From positions 4,832 through 59,825 of the forward strand of contig PLYM01000261.1 in NCBI GenBank assembly GCA_003153375.1: DNA of 54,994 bases, given 5' to 3'. The notes below the pieces were generated by a model, which had not been told where the DNA came from, did not search any database, and worked only from the letters and a program-made list of their open reading frames with translations. Positions 7,937 through 16,204 of this stretch are shown here, one piece after another; the stretch's first letter is position 1; each line of letters starts with the position of its first letter. Source of the DNA: Planctomycetaceae bacterium. GTDB lineage: Bacteria > Planctomycetota > Planctomycetia > Pirellulales > PALSA-1355. The position numbers were made by a program, and so were the translations under genes.

Positions 7937-8563
7937 ATGGCTAAGAAAGCAAAACAAGCCGAAGCTCCTAAGGAGCAGGTCGAGGGCGTAGCCCCGCGTT
8001 TGGCGGAGCGCTACGAAAAAGAGATTCGGTCCACCTTGGCCAAAAAGCTAGGTCGCTCGAACCCCCATGCCTTGCCGCGATTGCGGAAAATCGTGGTCAA
8101 TATGGGCGTGGGCAGCGCGATCAGCGAAAAGAAGCACATTGAAGAAGCCACCGCGGCCTTGTCGCAGATCACCGGGCAGAAGCCTTTGGTGACCAAGAGC
8201 CGCGTGGCGATCGCCAACTTCCGCTTGCGTGAAGGACTGGCGATCGGCTGCAAGGTAACGCTTCGCGGGCCGCGGATGTATGAGTTCTTGGATCGCTTGA
8301 TCTCGCTGGCGCTGCCGCGGGTGCGAGACTTTCGCGGGTTGAATCCCAACGCGTTCGACGGGCACGGTAATTACAGCCTGGGCTTGTCCGAGCAGTTGGT
8401 GTTTCCGGAGCTCAATCCCGACAAGTTCCTGCGACCGCAAGGCATGAATGTGACGCTCGTGATCTCGGGCGGCAGTGACGATGAGTCGCGCGAGCTGCTG
8501 CGGGCGTTTGGCATGCCATTCAAGGTGGAGGAAGCCGAGGCGGGCAAGGCGGGAGCGGCCTGA
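7937..8563 (+). CDS. rplE: 50S ribosomal protein L5
   Basis: 5S rRNA-binding protein of the central protuberance. The 208-residue product has the core [49 protein letters not shown], and [26 protein letters not shown]. It is longer than the usual 179 residues, with a Lys/Glu-rich N-terminal extension of about 25 residues. The ATG at 7937 begins [14 protein letters not shown]; a shorter start is not obvious because the extension runs in frame to the L5 core. Confidence 0.96.
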   Translation: [208 protein letters not shown]

Positions 8564-8659
8564 CGACGAGCCCTGGCGAAGGGATCGCAAGACGGAAAAC
8601 ACGTAACGAGTGAAGTGCGGCGCGTGGCCGCGTGAAACGTTTATTGAACAGGAACCTGC

Positions 8660-8845
8660 ATGGCTAGCAAATCAAAAATTGCCGCGGCTCTTCGTGTGCC
8701 GAAGTTCACGAGCCGGCGCGTGCGGCGTTGCAAACTCTGCGGTCGCCCGCGGGCCGTGTATCGTAAGTTCGGCTTGTGCCGGATTTGTTTCCGCGAGTTG
8801 GCCGACGAGGGGCTGATTCCTGGCGTTAAAAAGGCGAGCTGGTAA
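8660..8845 (+). CDS. rpsN: 30S ribosomal protein S14 type Z, zinc form
   Basis: Short (61-residue) S14 of the zinc-binding class. Cys24-x2-Cys27 and Cys40-x2-Cys43 ([10 protein letters not shown] and [11 protein letters not shown]) form the zinc site, and the C-terminus ends [11 protein letters not shown] as in other type Z proteins. The position between rplE and rpsH is canonical. The long non-zinc S14 is not present here. Confidence 0.97.
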   Translation: MASKSKIAAALRVPKFTSRRVRRCKLCGRPRAVYRKFGLCRICFRELADEGLIPGVKKASW

Positions 8846-8862
8846 TAGGGACCCTACCGAAC

Positions 8863-9258
8863 ATGATGACCGATCCCATCGCCGATATGTTAACCCGCAT
8901 TCGAAATGCGGTCCGCGTCGAACGGCCTCACGTGACCATGCCGCTGTCGAAGGTGAAGCGCGGCCTGGCCGAGGTGCTCAAGCGCGAAGGCTACATTTGG
9001 GGCTTCGAGGAAGTCGAAGGCGAGCCGATCCCCGAATTGCGGATTGAATTGAAGTATGGCCCCAACGGTGAGCGGGTGATTCGCCATATCAAGCGCGTCA
9101 GCAAGCCCGGCCGGCGGGTCTATAGCCGCGCCGACGGGTTGCGTCCCGTGCTCAACGGACTGGGCATCTGTATTATCAGCACCAGTCGTGGCGTGATCAG
9201 CGACCGTGAAGCGCGACAGCGGAATCTCGGCGGCGAAGTGTTGTGCGAACTCTGGTAG
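8863..9258 (+). CDS. rpsH: 30S ribosomal protein S8
   Basis: Binds the central domain of 16S rRNA and in E. coli represses the spc operon. The 131-residue product starts MMTDPIADMLTRIRNA (the second ATG at 8866 may be the true start) and ends with GLGICIISTSRGVISDREARQRNLGGEVLCELW, a complete S8 C-terminal domain. It lies 17 bases after rpsN. Confidence 0.97.
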   Translation: MMTDPIADMLTRIRNAVRVERPHVTMPLSKVKRGLAEVLKREGYIWGFEEVEGEPIPELRIELKYGPNGERVIRHIKRVSKPGRRVYSRADGLRPVLNGLGICIISTSRGVISDREARQRNLGGEVLCELW

Positions 9259-9281
9259 CATTGCGGTCGAGGTGACGAGCT

Positions 9282-9827
9282 ATGTCGCGAATTGGAAAAC
9301 AACCCGTGGTCGTGCCCGCCGGCGTGAAAATCGGCGTCGCCGGCCAGACGATTACGGTCGAAGGCCCCCTGGGCAAGCTGTCCTGGGGCCTGCGTCCGGA
9401 GATCAAGGCCGCCTATGACGAAGGCCAGAAGCAAATCACGGTCACGCGCGACTCCGACGAGCGGCAAGCCCGCGCGTTGCACGGACTGAGCCGGGCGGTG
9501 ATTCAGAACATGGTGGTGGGCGTCACCAAGGGCTACGAAAAGAAGCTCGAGATCGTGGGGGTCGGTTATTTGGCGGCCGTGCAGAAGGGCAAGCTGCAAT
9601 TGCGGGTTGGCTTTGCCAACGAAGTTCACTTGCCGATTCCCGCCGGCCTGACGGTCACCTGCCCCGACCAGACGCATATCGTGATTAAGGGAACAGACAA
9701 GCAAATGGTCGGCCAGTTTGCCGCCGAAGCTCGCGCGGTTCGCAAGCCGGAGCCCTACAAGGGCAAGGGCGTGCGGTACGACGGCGAGCAGGTGCGTCGC
9801 AAGGCTGGCAAGGCCATGACCAAGTAA
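9282..9827 (+). CDS. rplF: 50S ribosomal protein L6
   Basis: L6 lies near the GTPase-associated centre. The 181-residue product starts MSRIGKQPVVVPAGV and ends with EPYKGKGVRYDGEQVRRKAGKA, both family signatures. The internal duplication typical of L6 is visible as two beta domains around LEIVGVGYLAAVQKGKL. It lies 23 bases after rpsH. Confidence 0.98.
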   Translation: MSRIGKQPVVVPAGVKIGVAGQTITVEGPLGKLSWGLRPEIKAAYDEGQKQITVTRDSDERQARALHGLSRAVIQNMVVGVTKGYEKKLEIVGVGYLAAVQKGKLQLRVGFANEVHLPIPAGLTVTCPDQTHIVIKGTDKQMVGQFAAEARAVRKPEPYKGKGVRYDGEQVRRKAGKAMTK

Positions 9828-9881
9828 CGCGCGAATGAACGAGCGCAGCATTTTTCACACGCACTACGCGGGATCGAAGCA

Positions 9882-10250
9882 GTGAATCACCAAAAGGCAA
9901 ATTCTCGGCAGCGCGAGCGGCGGCAATTTCGCGTTCGCAAGCGCACGCGCGGCAGCGAAATGCGGCCGCGGTTGACCGTGTTCCGCAGTCACAAGCACGT
10001 CTATGCCCAGGTGATCGACGATGCGGCTGGCCGCACGTTGGCCTCGGCCAGTACGGTCGACAAGGAACTGCGAGCGCAGGTGCAATACGGCGGCAATAAG
10101 ACGGCGGCCCAGGCCATCGGCAAGGCGATCGCTGAGCGGGCGCTGGCGGCTGGTATCAAGCAGGTGGCTTTCGATCGCGGCGGTTGCCAATATCACGGTC
10201 GCGTGGCGGCGTTGGCCGATGCGGCCCGCGAAGCCGGCCTGAGTTTTTAG
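9882..10250 (+). CDS. rplR: 50S ribosomal protein L18
   Basis: 5S rRNA-binding partner of L5. The 122-residue product shows [32 protein letters not shown], and the C-terminal [26 protein letters not shown]. The start is GTG at 9882, which begins the conserved stretch; no ATG is suitably placed. Canonical order L6-L18-S5. Confidence 0.97.
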   Translation: MNHQKANSRQRERRQFRVRKRTRGSEMRPRLTVFRSHKHVYAQVIDDAAGRTLASASTVDKELRAQVQYGGNKTAAQAIGKAIAERALAAGIKQVAFDRGGCQYHGRVAALADAAREAGLSF

Positions 10251-10373
10251 CGAGAGCATGGCGCGAGCCAACAGAGCCCAAGCGAGCAACGCAAGTAACG
10301 TTCGAAGAATTCAGTCAGGGTGGCACGGCCAGTGGCCTTTCCAAGGGCCCGTTAACCGAGCGAGGAGCATTTC

Positions 10374-10862
10374 GTGGCTGCTGAGAAAAATCGAGGAGAA
10401 TTGGTCGACAAGGTGATCAAGATCAAGCGGTGCGCCGCGGTGGTCAAAGGTGGTCGCCGCTTCAGCTTTGCGGCGATGGTCGTCGTCGGCAACGGCAAGG
10501 GCAAGGTCGGCTGGGGCTATGGCAAAGCCAACGAAGTGCCCCCGAGCGTCGAAAAGGCCGTCAAGGACGGCTCGCGCAGCATGATCGAGATCGCGATCGA
10601 CGCGGGCGGCTCGATTCCGCACAAGGTCGAAGGCCGCTATGGCGCGGCTCGCGTGGTGCTCGTTCCGGCCAGCCCGGGCACGGGTGTCATCGCCGGTAGC
10701 GCCGTGCGCGCGGTGTGCGAAGCCGCTGGCATTCACAACATTCTGACCAAGAGCTTCGGCTCGAACAATCCAACGAATCTCGTCAAAGCCGCGATGGCGG
10801 CTCTCACTCAACTGCGCACCCGTCATGAGATCGAGCGGTTGCGGGGAGTAACCCTGACATGA
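10374..10862 (+). CDS. rpsE: 30S ribosomal protein S5
   Basis: S5 is involved in decoding accuracy and mRNA unwinding. The 162-residue product has the dsRBD-like [23 protein letters not shown] and the C-terminal [24 protein letters not shown]. The start is GTG at 10374 with GAGGAG about 7 bases upstream. The stop overlaps the rplO start (ATGA), leaving no room for rpmD (L30), which normally lies between them. Confidence 0.97.
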   Translation: MAAEKNRGELVDKVIKIKRCAAVVKGGRRFSFAAMVVVGNGKGKVGWGYGKANEVPPSVEKAVKDGSRSMIEIAIDAGGSIPHKVEGRYGAARVVLVPASPGTGVIAGSAVRAVCEAAGIHNILTKSFGSNNPTNLVKAAMAALTQLRTRHEIERLRGVTLT

Positions 10863-11350
10863 TCCTCTCTGACGTCAACGGCGGAATTCACAAGCATAAG
10901 AAGCGCAAGCGTGTCGGCCGCGGTCCGGGGTCGGGCCACGGCAAAACGAGCGGGCGTGGCCACAAGGGCCAAGGCGCCCTGGCCGGTTGGTCGGCGCCCC
11001 CGATTTTCGAGGGCGGTGCTTCGCCCTTGATTCGCCGCATTCCGAAGCGCGGTTTCAACAACGCCTGGGCCAAGACGGTGGCCGCGATCAACGTCAGCGA
11101 TCTCGAGGCGGTCTTCAAGAGCGGCGACGAAGTGACGATCGAGTCGCTGCAAAAGAAGAACCTGGCCAAGGGCCGGTTCGACGAACTGAAGATCTTGGGC
11201 AACGGCGAACTGACCAAGAAATTGAAGATCTCGGCGAATCGCTTCAGTTCTAGCGCTTTGGCCAAGATCGAGAAGGCGGGCGGCCAGGCCATCGTGTTGC
11301 CGGGAAAGAAGCCGGTCGTCAAAGGCCAGGCCAAAACCGCCACCAAGTAA
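10859..11350 (+). CDS. rplO: 50S ribosomal protein L15
   Basis: Late-assembly large-subunit protein. The 163-residue product shows [27 protein letters not shown] at its N-terminus (in segments), then [19 protein letters not shown], and a C-terminal domain with [18 protein letters not shown]. The ATG overlaps the rpsE stop by four bases (ATGA), so translation is coupled. It is the last gene before a 441-base gap. Confidence 0.97.
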   Translation: MILSDVNGGIHKHKKRKRVGRGPGSGHGKTSGRGHKGQGALAGWSAPPIFEGGASPLIRRIPKRGFNNAWAKTVAAINVSDLEAVFKSGDEVTIESLQKKNLAKGRFDELKILGNGELTKKLKISANRFSSSALAKIEKAGGQAIVLPGKKPVVKGQAKTATK

Positions 11351-11791
11351 GGCCCGGGCATTTACGCTGGCGCGGCTGCCCCTCGGGCGGCGTGGGTCGG
11401 CGTGAGTTACGCACCATTCAACCCGTTTGCCGCGAAAGCCAAGTGGAATGCCAGGGACCGCCCCCAGGGGCTTGACCGCGCCGATGCGGGCCGCATGGCT
11501 GGGTCAGTTTGCTTGTTCCGGCGGCTCGGCCGCGAGACCATTGAGGCGGTCAGAACATGGCGCCAAGCTAAGCGGACCTGGGGCGAAGAAACGTGAGAGG
11601 CGGCTTTTCTCGCCTCCTGACGACAATGGTTGCCCAATTCCAGGGGCAAAGAACTCGAAAGCGAATCCGAAAGACGTTAATCTAAGCGTTCGTTGACTTT
11701 CCCCAGCAACCTCAAGAAACGGTTTCGCCCACGGATCGGGCCAACTCCGATTTCGGGCAACTGACGCCCCAGCAAAAGGACGCACTAAGTC
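11351..11791 (+). other. Long intergenic gap between rplO and secY
   Basis: The gap of 441 bases is the largest within the ribosomal cluster. No gene is supported; open frames on both strands lack bias and recognisable products. A short inverted repeat GAGGCG/CGCCTC lies near 11590-11610 without a following T-run. A TTGACT that could be a -35 box is at 11693-11698, but no fitting -10 box follows. secY may nevertheless have its own transcription start. Confidence 0.5.
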
Positions 11792-13138
11792 ATGTGGGAA
11801 AAAATTCGCGTCGTCTTCACGATTCCGGAACTGCGGAAGAAGATCCTGTTCACGCTCGGCCTGTTGGCCGTCTATCGCGTGGGCTGGCAGATTCCGCTGC
11901 CGATTATCGATCAGAGCCAGATGGCCGATTTCTTCAAGCACAGCACCGGCGTGGGCCAGTTGTTTCAACAGGTGGCCGTATTCAGCGCGGCTCAATTGAA
12001 CCAGATCACGATTTTCGGCCTGGGCATCATGCCCTACATTTCGGCCTCGATCATCTTCCAGCTACTGGGCAGCGTGTGGGGTCCGTTGGAGCGTTTGCAA
12101 AAGGAAGGCGAGAGTGGCCGCAAGAAGATCAACGAATACACCCGTTATGCCACGGTCGTGTTGTGCATCGGCCAAAGCTGGGCCTACCTGGGCTATCTGA
12201 TTCGCAGCAATCTAGTGCTAGATCAGTTCCTGGTCAACGGCACGATGACGTTTGGCTGGCAGTTGGTCACGGTGCTGACGATGACCGCCGGCACGATCTT
12301 TTTGATGTGGCTCGGTGAGCAGATTGACGAGTTCGGCATCGGCAACGGCATCAGCTTGATCATCATGGCCGGCATTCTGGCCGCCCTGCCGGGCGCGATT
12401 CGCGAACTGCTGCAAGATTCGAGCTTCGAGCTGGGCAGCGGATCGGGGAAGTTGGGATTGGAGGTGCTGATCCTGCTGGCCGTGTTGTTCGTGGGTGTCG
12501 TTGCGGGTGTGGTGTTCATTACGCTGGGCCAACGGCGCATTCCCACCCAAAGCGCCAAGCACGTGCGCGGCCGTCGCGTTTATGGTGGAACGCGCCAGTA
12601 TCTGCCGTTGCGGGTGAATCAGGCCGGTGTGATGCCGATTATTTTCGCCAGCAGCTTGTTGATGTTCCCCTCGATTCTGTTCACGCAGTTGGCCAAGGGT
12701 TATCCCAACGGGCTGTGGACGGCGCTGGACGACGTGTTCAGCAACCGCCGCGTTTCGTTCGTCTATAACATCCTGTACATCGCGTTGATCTACTTCTTCT
12801 GCTATTTCTGGACGGCCATCACGTTCAATCCCAAAGACATGGCGGAAAATCTCAAGAGCTTCGGCACTTTCATTCCGGGTTACCGGCCGGGCAAGCGCAC
12901 GGCCGACTATTTGGAAAAGGTCATGGTGCGGATCACCTATGTGGGCGCCGGATTCTTGGGCGTGGTGGCGATTTTGCCGACCGTGATTGCCGGCGTGTTT
13001 TCAGTTCCCTATCAGGTGGCCAACTTTTTTGGCGGCACCGGCTTGCTGATCGCGGTCAGCGTGGCCTTTGACCTGGTGCAGAAGATCGACAGCCACCTGG
13101 TGATGCGGAATTATCGGGGACTGTTGGAAAAGGGCTAG
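11792..13138 (+). CDS. secY: Preprotein translocase subunit SecY
   Basis: Channel subunit of the Sec translocon in the cytoplasmic membrane. The 448-residue product has about ten hydrophobic segments, starting with a helix in ILFTLGLLAVYRVGWQIPLP. The plug region and family motifs such as LGIMPYISASIIFQLL, the cytoplasmic RRIPTQSAKHVRGRRVYGGTRQ-type loop and the C-terminal VMRNYRGLLEKG are present. AAAGGA lies about 11 bases before the ATG. It is followed by adk as in many Gram-negative spc operons. Confidence 0.97.
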   Translation: MWEKIRVVFTIPELRKKILFTLGLLAVYRVGWQIPLPIIDQSQMADFFKHSTGVGQLFQQVAVFSAAQLNQITIFGLGIMPYISASIIFQLLGSVWGPLERLQKEGESGRKKINEYTRYATVVLCIGQSWAYLGYLIRSNLVLDQFLVNGTMTFGWQLVTVLTMTAGTIFLMWLGEQIDEFGIGNGISLIIMAGILAALPGAIRELLQDSSFELGSGSGKLGLEVLILLAVLFVGVVAGVVFITLGQRRIPTQSAKHVRGRRVYGGTRQYLPLRVNQAGVMPIIFASSLLMFPSILFTQLAKGYPNGLWTALDDVFSNRRVSFVYNILYIALIYFFCYFWTAITFNPKDMAENLKSFGTFIPGYRPGKRTADYLEKVMVRITYVGAGFLGVVAILPTVIAGVFSVPYQVANFFGGTGLLIAVSVAFDLVQKIDSHLVMRNYRGLLEKG

Positions 13139-13198
13139 CCTCGCCCTGCGTCGGGGTCGGCCCGATTGCGGCTGCTGTGTTTCCGGGGGGTGACCAAC

Positions 13199-13768
13199 AT
13201 GCGGATAGTTTTCATCGGCCCGCCCGGAGTCGGTAAAGGCACACAGTCCGAGCGACTCAGCGAGTACTTGCGGATTTTGCACCTGTCGACCGGCGAGATG
13301 TTGCGCCAGGCTTATCACGAGCAGTCAGACCTGGGACTGCTGGCGCAGGAGCACATCGCCCAAGGACGCCTGGTTCCCGACGCCGTGATGACGGATCTCG
13401 TGGCGCAGCGGCTCGAGTTGGGTGATTGTCGCCGTGGCTACATTCTCGACGGTTTTCCCCGCACGCTGGGTCAGGCCGAAACACTCGATAATTTATTGCG
13501 CCTTCGCGACACGCCGCTCACGGCCGTGCTGGCATTGGATGCGAACACCGACGAGTTGGTGCGACGCCTGGCCGGCCGCGGACGGGCTGACGACAAGCCC
13601 GAAATCGTGCGCAACCGTCTCGAGGAGTACTCCCGCCAAACGGCCCCACTCGTGGACTACTACCGCGGTCAGGGGCTGTTGCAAATGATCGTCGGCACGG
13701 GCACGCCCGAGGAAGTGTTTGCGCGAATCAAGGACATCGTCGATCAAATAGCCCATACAGATGCCTGA
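13199..13768 (+). CDS. adk: Adenylate kinase, short form
   Basis: Interconverts ATP + AMP and two ADP in the cytoplasm. The ATG at 13199 begins MRIVFIGPPGVGKGTQ and follows a GGGGGGTGA-type binding site; an upstream in-frame ATG (13166) would add an unrelated leader. In the 189-residue product the P-loop GPPGVGKGT is at residues 7-15 and DGFPRT at 84-89. The LID domain is the short form, reduced to RGRADDKPEIV, without zinc cysteines. It is placed between secY and map. Confidence 0.95.
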   Translation: MRIVFIGPPGVGKGTQSERLSEYLRILHLSTGEMLRQAYHEQSDLGLLAQEHIAQGRLVPDAVMTDLVAQRLELGDCRRGYILDGFPRTLGQAETLDNLLRLRDTPLTAVLALDANTDELVRRLAGRGRADDKPEIVRNRLEEYSRQTAPLVDYYRGQGLLQMIVGTGTPEEVFARIKDIVDQIAHTDA

Positions 13769-13783
13769 TAGCTTATAACTAAG

Positions 13784-13813
13784 GGCGGCCGGCGTTCGCC
13801 ACCCAAGGCCGCC
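13784..13813 (+). other. Stem-loop between adk and map
   Basis: GGCGGCC (13784-13790) and GGCCGCC (13807-13813) pair perfectly around a 16-base loop, the same arms and spacing as at 4621-4650. The loop differs. No T-run follows, so it is not a standard terminator. Confidence 0.4.
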
Positions 13814-13859
13814 ACTCAGAAGGACTGCCAGCAATTATTCGTTGAGGAGTTGACCGAGC

Positions 13860-14654
13860 GTGCACATTCTTCGATCACCGCGCGAGATCGCGCAGATGCG
13901 CAAACCGGGGCTGCTGGTTTGGCGCGCTCATCAATTGGCGGCCAAGCTTGTGAAGCCCGGCGTCACGACGGGCGAAATCGACGCGGCCGTGGAAAAGTTC
14001 TTTGTCGAGCACAACGCGATTCCGCTGTTCAAGGGCGTGCCCGGCAAGGTTCCCTTTCCGGCCGTGACGTGCATCTCGGTGAATGACGAGGTCGTACACG
14101 GCATTCCCGGCAAGCGCGTGCTGCACGAGGGCGACATCGTGAGCATTGACACCGGCTGCAAGTTCGACGGTTGGTGCGGCGACTCGGCCATCACGCATCC
14201 GGTGGGCAAGATCGAGGCCGAAACGCAGCGGCTCTTGGATGTCACCAGCGGCGTGCTGGCACTGGCGATCGGCCTGATGGGCAAACGCAGCAAGTGGAGC
14301 GAGGTGGCCAGCGAAATGGGCACCTACGTGCGCGACGCGGGCTTCTCGGTGGTCGAGAGTTTTGTGGGCCACGGCATCGGCCGCGAGATGCACGAAGACC
14401 CCCAGGTGCCCAATTTTGTCAGCAATCAGCTCCGCCGCAGTGGTGACTTTGCCCTCGAGCCGGGCCTGGTGATTGCCGTCGAGCCGATGGTGAACATGGG
14501 CACCAAGCAAGTCAAAGGTCTGCCCGACTTTTGGACCCAGGCCACGCAGGACGGCAAGGCCAGTGCCCATTTCGAGCATACGATCGCCATGACCCCCGAC
14601 GGGCCCTGGGTGCTGACCGGTCCGCCGGTGCCGAATGAGCAGACCCCGTGGTAG
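13860..14654 (+). CDS. map: Type I methionine aminopeptidase
   Basis: Removes the N-terminal methionine from nascent proteins. The 264-residue product has all five metal ligands of the family: Asp97 (SIDTGC), Asp108 (WCGDSA), His171 (GHGIGREMH), Glu208 (VIAVEPM) and Glu239 (HFEHTIA). The start is GTG at 13860 with GAGGAG about 10 bases upstream. It lies in its usual place after adk; infA, which often follows, is absent and rpmJ comes next. Confidence 0.97.
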   Translation: MHILRSPREIAQMRKPGLLVWRAHQLAAKLVKPGVTTGEIDAAVEKFFVEHNAIPLFKGVPGKVPFPAVTCISVNDEVVHGIPGKRVLHEGDIVSIDTGCKFDGWCGDSAITHPVGKIEAETQRLLDVTSGVLALAIGLMGKRSKWSEVASEMGTYVRDAGFSVVESFVGHGIGREMHEDPQVPNFVSNQLRRSGDFALEPGLVIAVEPMVNMGTKQVKGLPDFWTQATQDGKASAHFEHTIAMTPDGPWVLTGPPVPNEQTPW

Positions 14655-14777
14655 AGCGTGGCTGGTCCGGGTTTTTCGGCAATAAATTCCTGCCGCAGGG
14701 GCCTTGTACCGATTGGCTCCCGCGGTTTATATTCAAGCGCTTTGGACCATAGGCAGATCGCGAGTAGTAGTGTCGCC

Positions 14778-14891
14778 ATGAAAATCCGCGCCAGCATCAA
14801 GAGAATTTGTGAGAATTGCAAGATCGTTCGTCGCCGGGGCGTGGTCTTCGTGGTGTGCAGCAATCCCCGACACAAGCAGCGTCAGGGCTAG
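14778..14891 (+). CDS. rpmJ: 50S ribosomal protein L36, zinc form
   Basis: A 37-residue protein, starting [17 protein letters not shown] and ending NPRHKQRQG. Cys11, Cys14, Cys27 and His32 form the classical zinc ribbon. The start is the ATG at 14778; the frame is open further upstream but that part has no similarity to L36. The 3' end, including the stop codon, is the first unit of a five-copy degenerate tandem repeat. Confidence 0.96.
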   Translation: MKIRASIKRICENCKIVRRRGVVFVVCSNPRHKQRQG

Positions 14892-14963
14892 TACAGCGTC
14901 AGGGGGTTAGTGCATCGACGGGGCTAGTGCATCGCTAGGGCTAGTAAGCAGTTAGGGTTTGGG
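14877..14963 (+). repeat. Five-copy degenerate tandem repeat starting in the rpmJ 3' end
   Basis: Units of 17, 19, 17, 17 and 17 bases follow each other: 14877-14893 (CAGCGTCAGGGCTAGTA, the last rpmJ codons plus stop), 14894-14912, 14913-14929 (CATCGACGGGGCTAGTG), 14930-14946 (CATCGCTAGGGCTAGTA) and a weaker 14947-14963. The second unit repeats CAGCGTCAGGG exactly. Units 1-4 each keep a TAG in the same relative place. Confidence 0.7.
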
Positions 14964-15177
14964 CATCAACGTAATGGCGTCCGAGGTGACGGTGTTGTCT
15001 TGGGCAGCATCGGTCGGATTGTCGGCGCTTGGTGAGGGCTGAGTCGGTTTCGGGTGCCGTCTCGACCGCTGGGCGTCGTGCCTCGCGGTGGTCGCCTCGA
15101 TCGATCGCCGCTCACGGTTACCGTAAGAATCGCGGCCGGGAATTATTCTTTCCGGCGCACATGAGGAGTTGAGTTTT

Positions 15178-15561
15178 ATGCCGCGTTTGTTGGGCGTTGA
15201 TATTCCGAACGATCGAGCGACCGTGGTCTCGTTGCAGTACTTGTACGGCGTCGGGGATCACATTGCTCGCGAATTGTGCCACAAGGCGGGGGTCGATCCG
15301 CACGCCAAGGCTCGTGATTTGCACGAAGACGAGGTGGCCCGCCTGGCCGCGTTGCTCGACAAGGACTACACGGTCGAGGGCCAGTTGCGCCGTCAGGTCG
15401 CGCAGAATATCTCGCGCCTGCGCGACATCAATTGCTATCGAGGCATCCGCCATCGCCGCGGCCTGCCGGTGCGCGGCCAGCGCACCCGCACCAACGCCCG
15501 GACTCGCAAGGGCCCGAAGAAGACCGTTGCCGGCAAGAAGGGCGTGAAAGATCTCCGGTAG
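15178..15561 (+). CDS. rpsM: 30S ribosomal protein S13
   Basis: Head protein bridging to the large subunit and contacting P-site tRNA. The 127-residue product starts MPRLLGVDIPNDRATVVSLQY and has the family C-terminus NCYRGIRHRRGLPVRGQRTRTNARTRKGP (in segments). The ATG at 15178 has GAGGAG about 10 bases upstream and fits the family start; an in-frame ATG at 15169 would add three residues. It follows a gap of 286 bases after rpmJ, mostly repeat and unassigned sequence. Confidence 0.97.
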   Translation: MPRLLGVDIPNDRATVVSLQYLYGVGDHIARELCHKAGVDPHAKARDLHEDEVARLAALLDKDYTVEGQLRRQVAQNISRLRDINCYRGIRHRRGLPVRGQRTRTNARTRKGPKKTVAGKKGVKDLR

Positions 15562-15583
15562 CACGAGCCTCAGGTAGCACGAG
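15553..15583 (+). repeat. Two-copy tandem repeat spanning the rpsM stop
   Basis: CTCCGGTAGCACGAG (15553-15567, containing the rpsM TAG) is followed directly by CCTCAGGTAGCACGAG (15568-15583). Eleven bases, GGTAGCACGAG, are identical, so the stop codon context is duplicated. Confidence 0.65.
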
Positions 15584-15616
15584 AGAATGAAATAAGCGTG
15601 GAGTGATTGTCGGCGA

Positions 15617-15668
15617 CGTTGGGCGGCCGCAATCTTCTGGACGGAAAAAGGATTTCGGACGCCCAACG
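15617..15668 (+). other. Nine-base inverted repeat upstream of rpsK
   Basis: CGTTGGGCG (15617-15625) and CGCCCAACG (15660-15668) are perfect reverse complements around a 34-base loop. The element lies 36 bases before the rpsK start, inside the rpsM-rpsK gap. It could be an mRNA structure controlling rpsK; S4 represses the alpha operon by binding mRNA structure in E. coli, but that precedent is only suggestive. Confidence 0.5.
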
Positions 15669-15704
15669 GTTTCAGCCGCTGAATCATTCGAGGAGTTAGT
15701 CGAC

Positions 15705-16085
15705 GTGGCCAAGAGCAAGCGACGCAAGACCCGCCGCAACGTAACCGTGGGCATTGCCCACATCAAAGCGACGTTCAATAACACGAGCGTGACGATCACC
15801 GACACCAAGGGCGACACGCTGTGCTGGGCCAGCGCCGGCACGAGCGGCTTCAAGGGAAGCCGCAAGAGCACGCCGTTCGCCGGGCAGATGGCGTCTCAGC
15901 AGTGCGCCGAGAAGGCTGCGAAGTTTGGCGTTCGCGAGTTGGACGTCCGCGTGAAGGGGCCGGGTAGCGGCCGGGAAAGCGCGATCACGGCCTTGCAGGC
16001 GGCGGGCATGACGATCAAGTCGATTGAAGACGTGACCCCCCTGCCGCACAATGGTTGCCGTCCTCCGAAGAAGCGCCGCGTGTAA
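15705..16085 (+). CDS. rpsK: 30S ribosomal protein S11
   Basis: Platform protein at the mRNA exit. The 126-residue product starts [20 protein letters not shown] and has the family segments [24 protein letters not shown] and the C-terminal [15 protein letters not shown]. The GTG at 15705 is chosen over the longer frame from 15603 because GAGGAG lies 9 bases upstream (15690-15695) and the upstream residues do not resemble S11. Confidence 0.96.
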   Translation: MAKSKRRKTRRNVTVGIAHIKATFNNTSVTITDTKGDTLCWASAGTSGFKGSRKSTPFAGQMASQQCAEKAAKFGVRELDVRVKGPGSGRESAITALQAAGMTIKSIEDVTPLPHNGCRPPKKRRV

Positions 16086-16111
16086 ATGCGTGTCGGCGCG
16101 CCGCGCTGGTC

Positions 16112-16145
16112 TGCTACACGATGCGACCTGCCGCACGATGCGGCC
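16112..16145 (+). repeat. Two-copy 17-base tandem repeat between rpsK and rpsD
   Basis: TGCTACACGATGCGACC (16112-16128) is followed by TGCCGCACGATGCGGCC (16129-16145), matching at 14 of 17 positions. It lies 27 bases after the rpsK stop. Confidence 0.5.
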
Positions 16146-16180
16146 GAGTAAAATAAACAGTCACTAGCAAATTACCGTTA

Positions 16181-16204
16181 CTAGAGAATCAACCAGAGAA
16201 TCCC
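16181..16204 (+). repeat. Two-copy 12-base repeat just before rpsD
   Basis: CTAGAGAATCAA (16181-16192) and CCAGAGAATCCC (16193-16204) share AGAGAATC and end immediately at the rpsD ATG. The AGAG core may serve as a weak ribosome binding site in duplicate. It is short enough to be chance. Confidence 0.35.

Noticed and set aside
11590-11612. GAGGCG/CGCCTC stem-loop as a terminator after rplO
   Set aside because: The stem is only six pairs and no T-run follows, so there is no case for an intrinsic terminator.
14877-14963. CRISPR-like array near rpmJ
   Set aside because: The units are contiguous, degenerate and 17-19 bases long with no spacers between them, and no cas gene is present.
15603-15704. 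N-terminal extension of S11 from 15603
   Set aside because: The added residues do not resemble S11, the GTG at 15705 has GAGGAG at the right distance, and the extension covers the inverted repeat.
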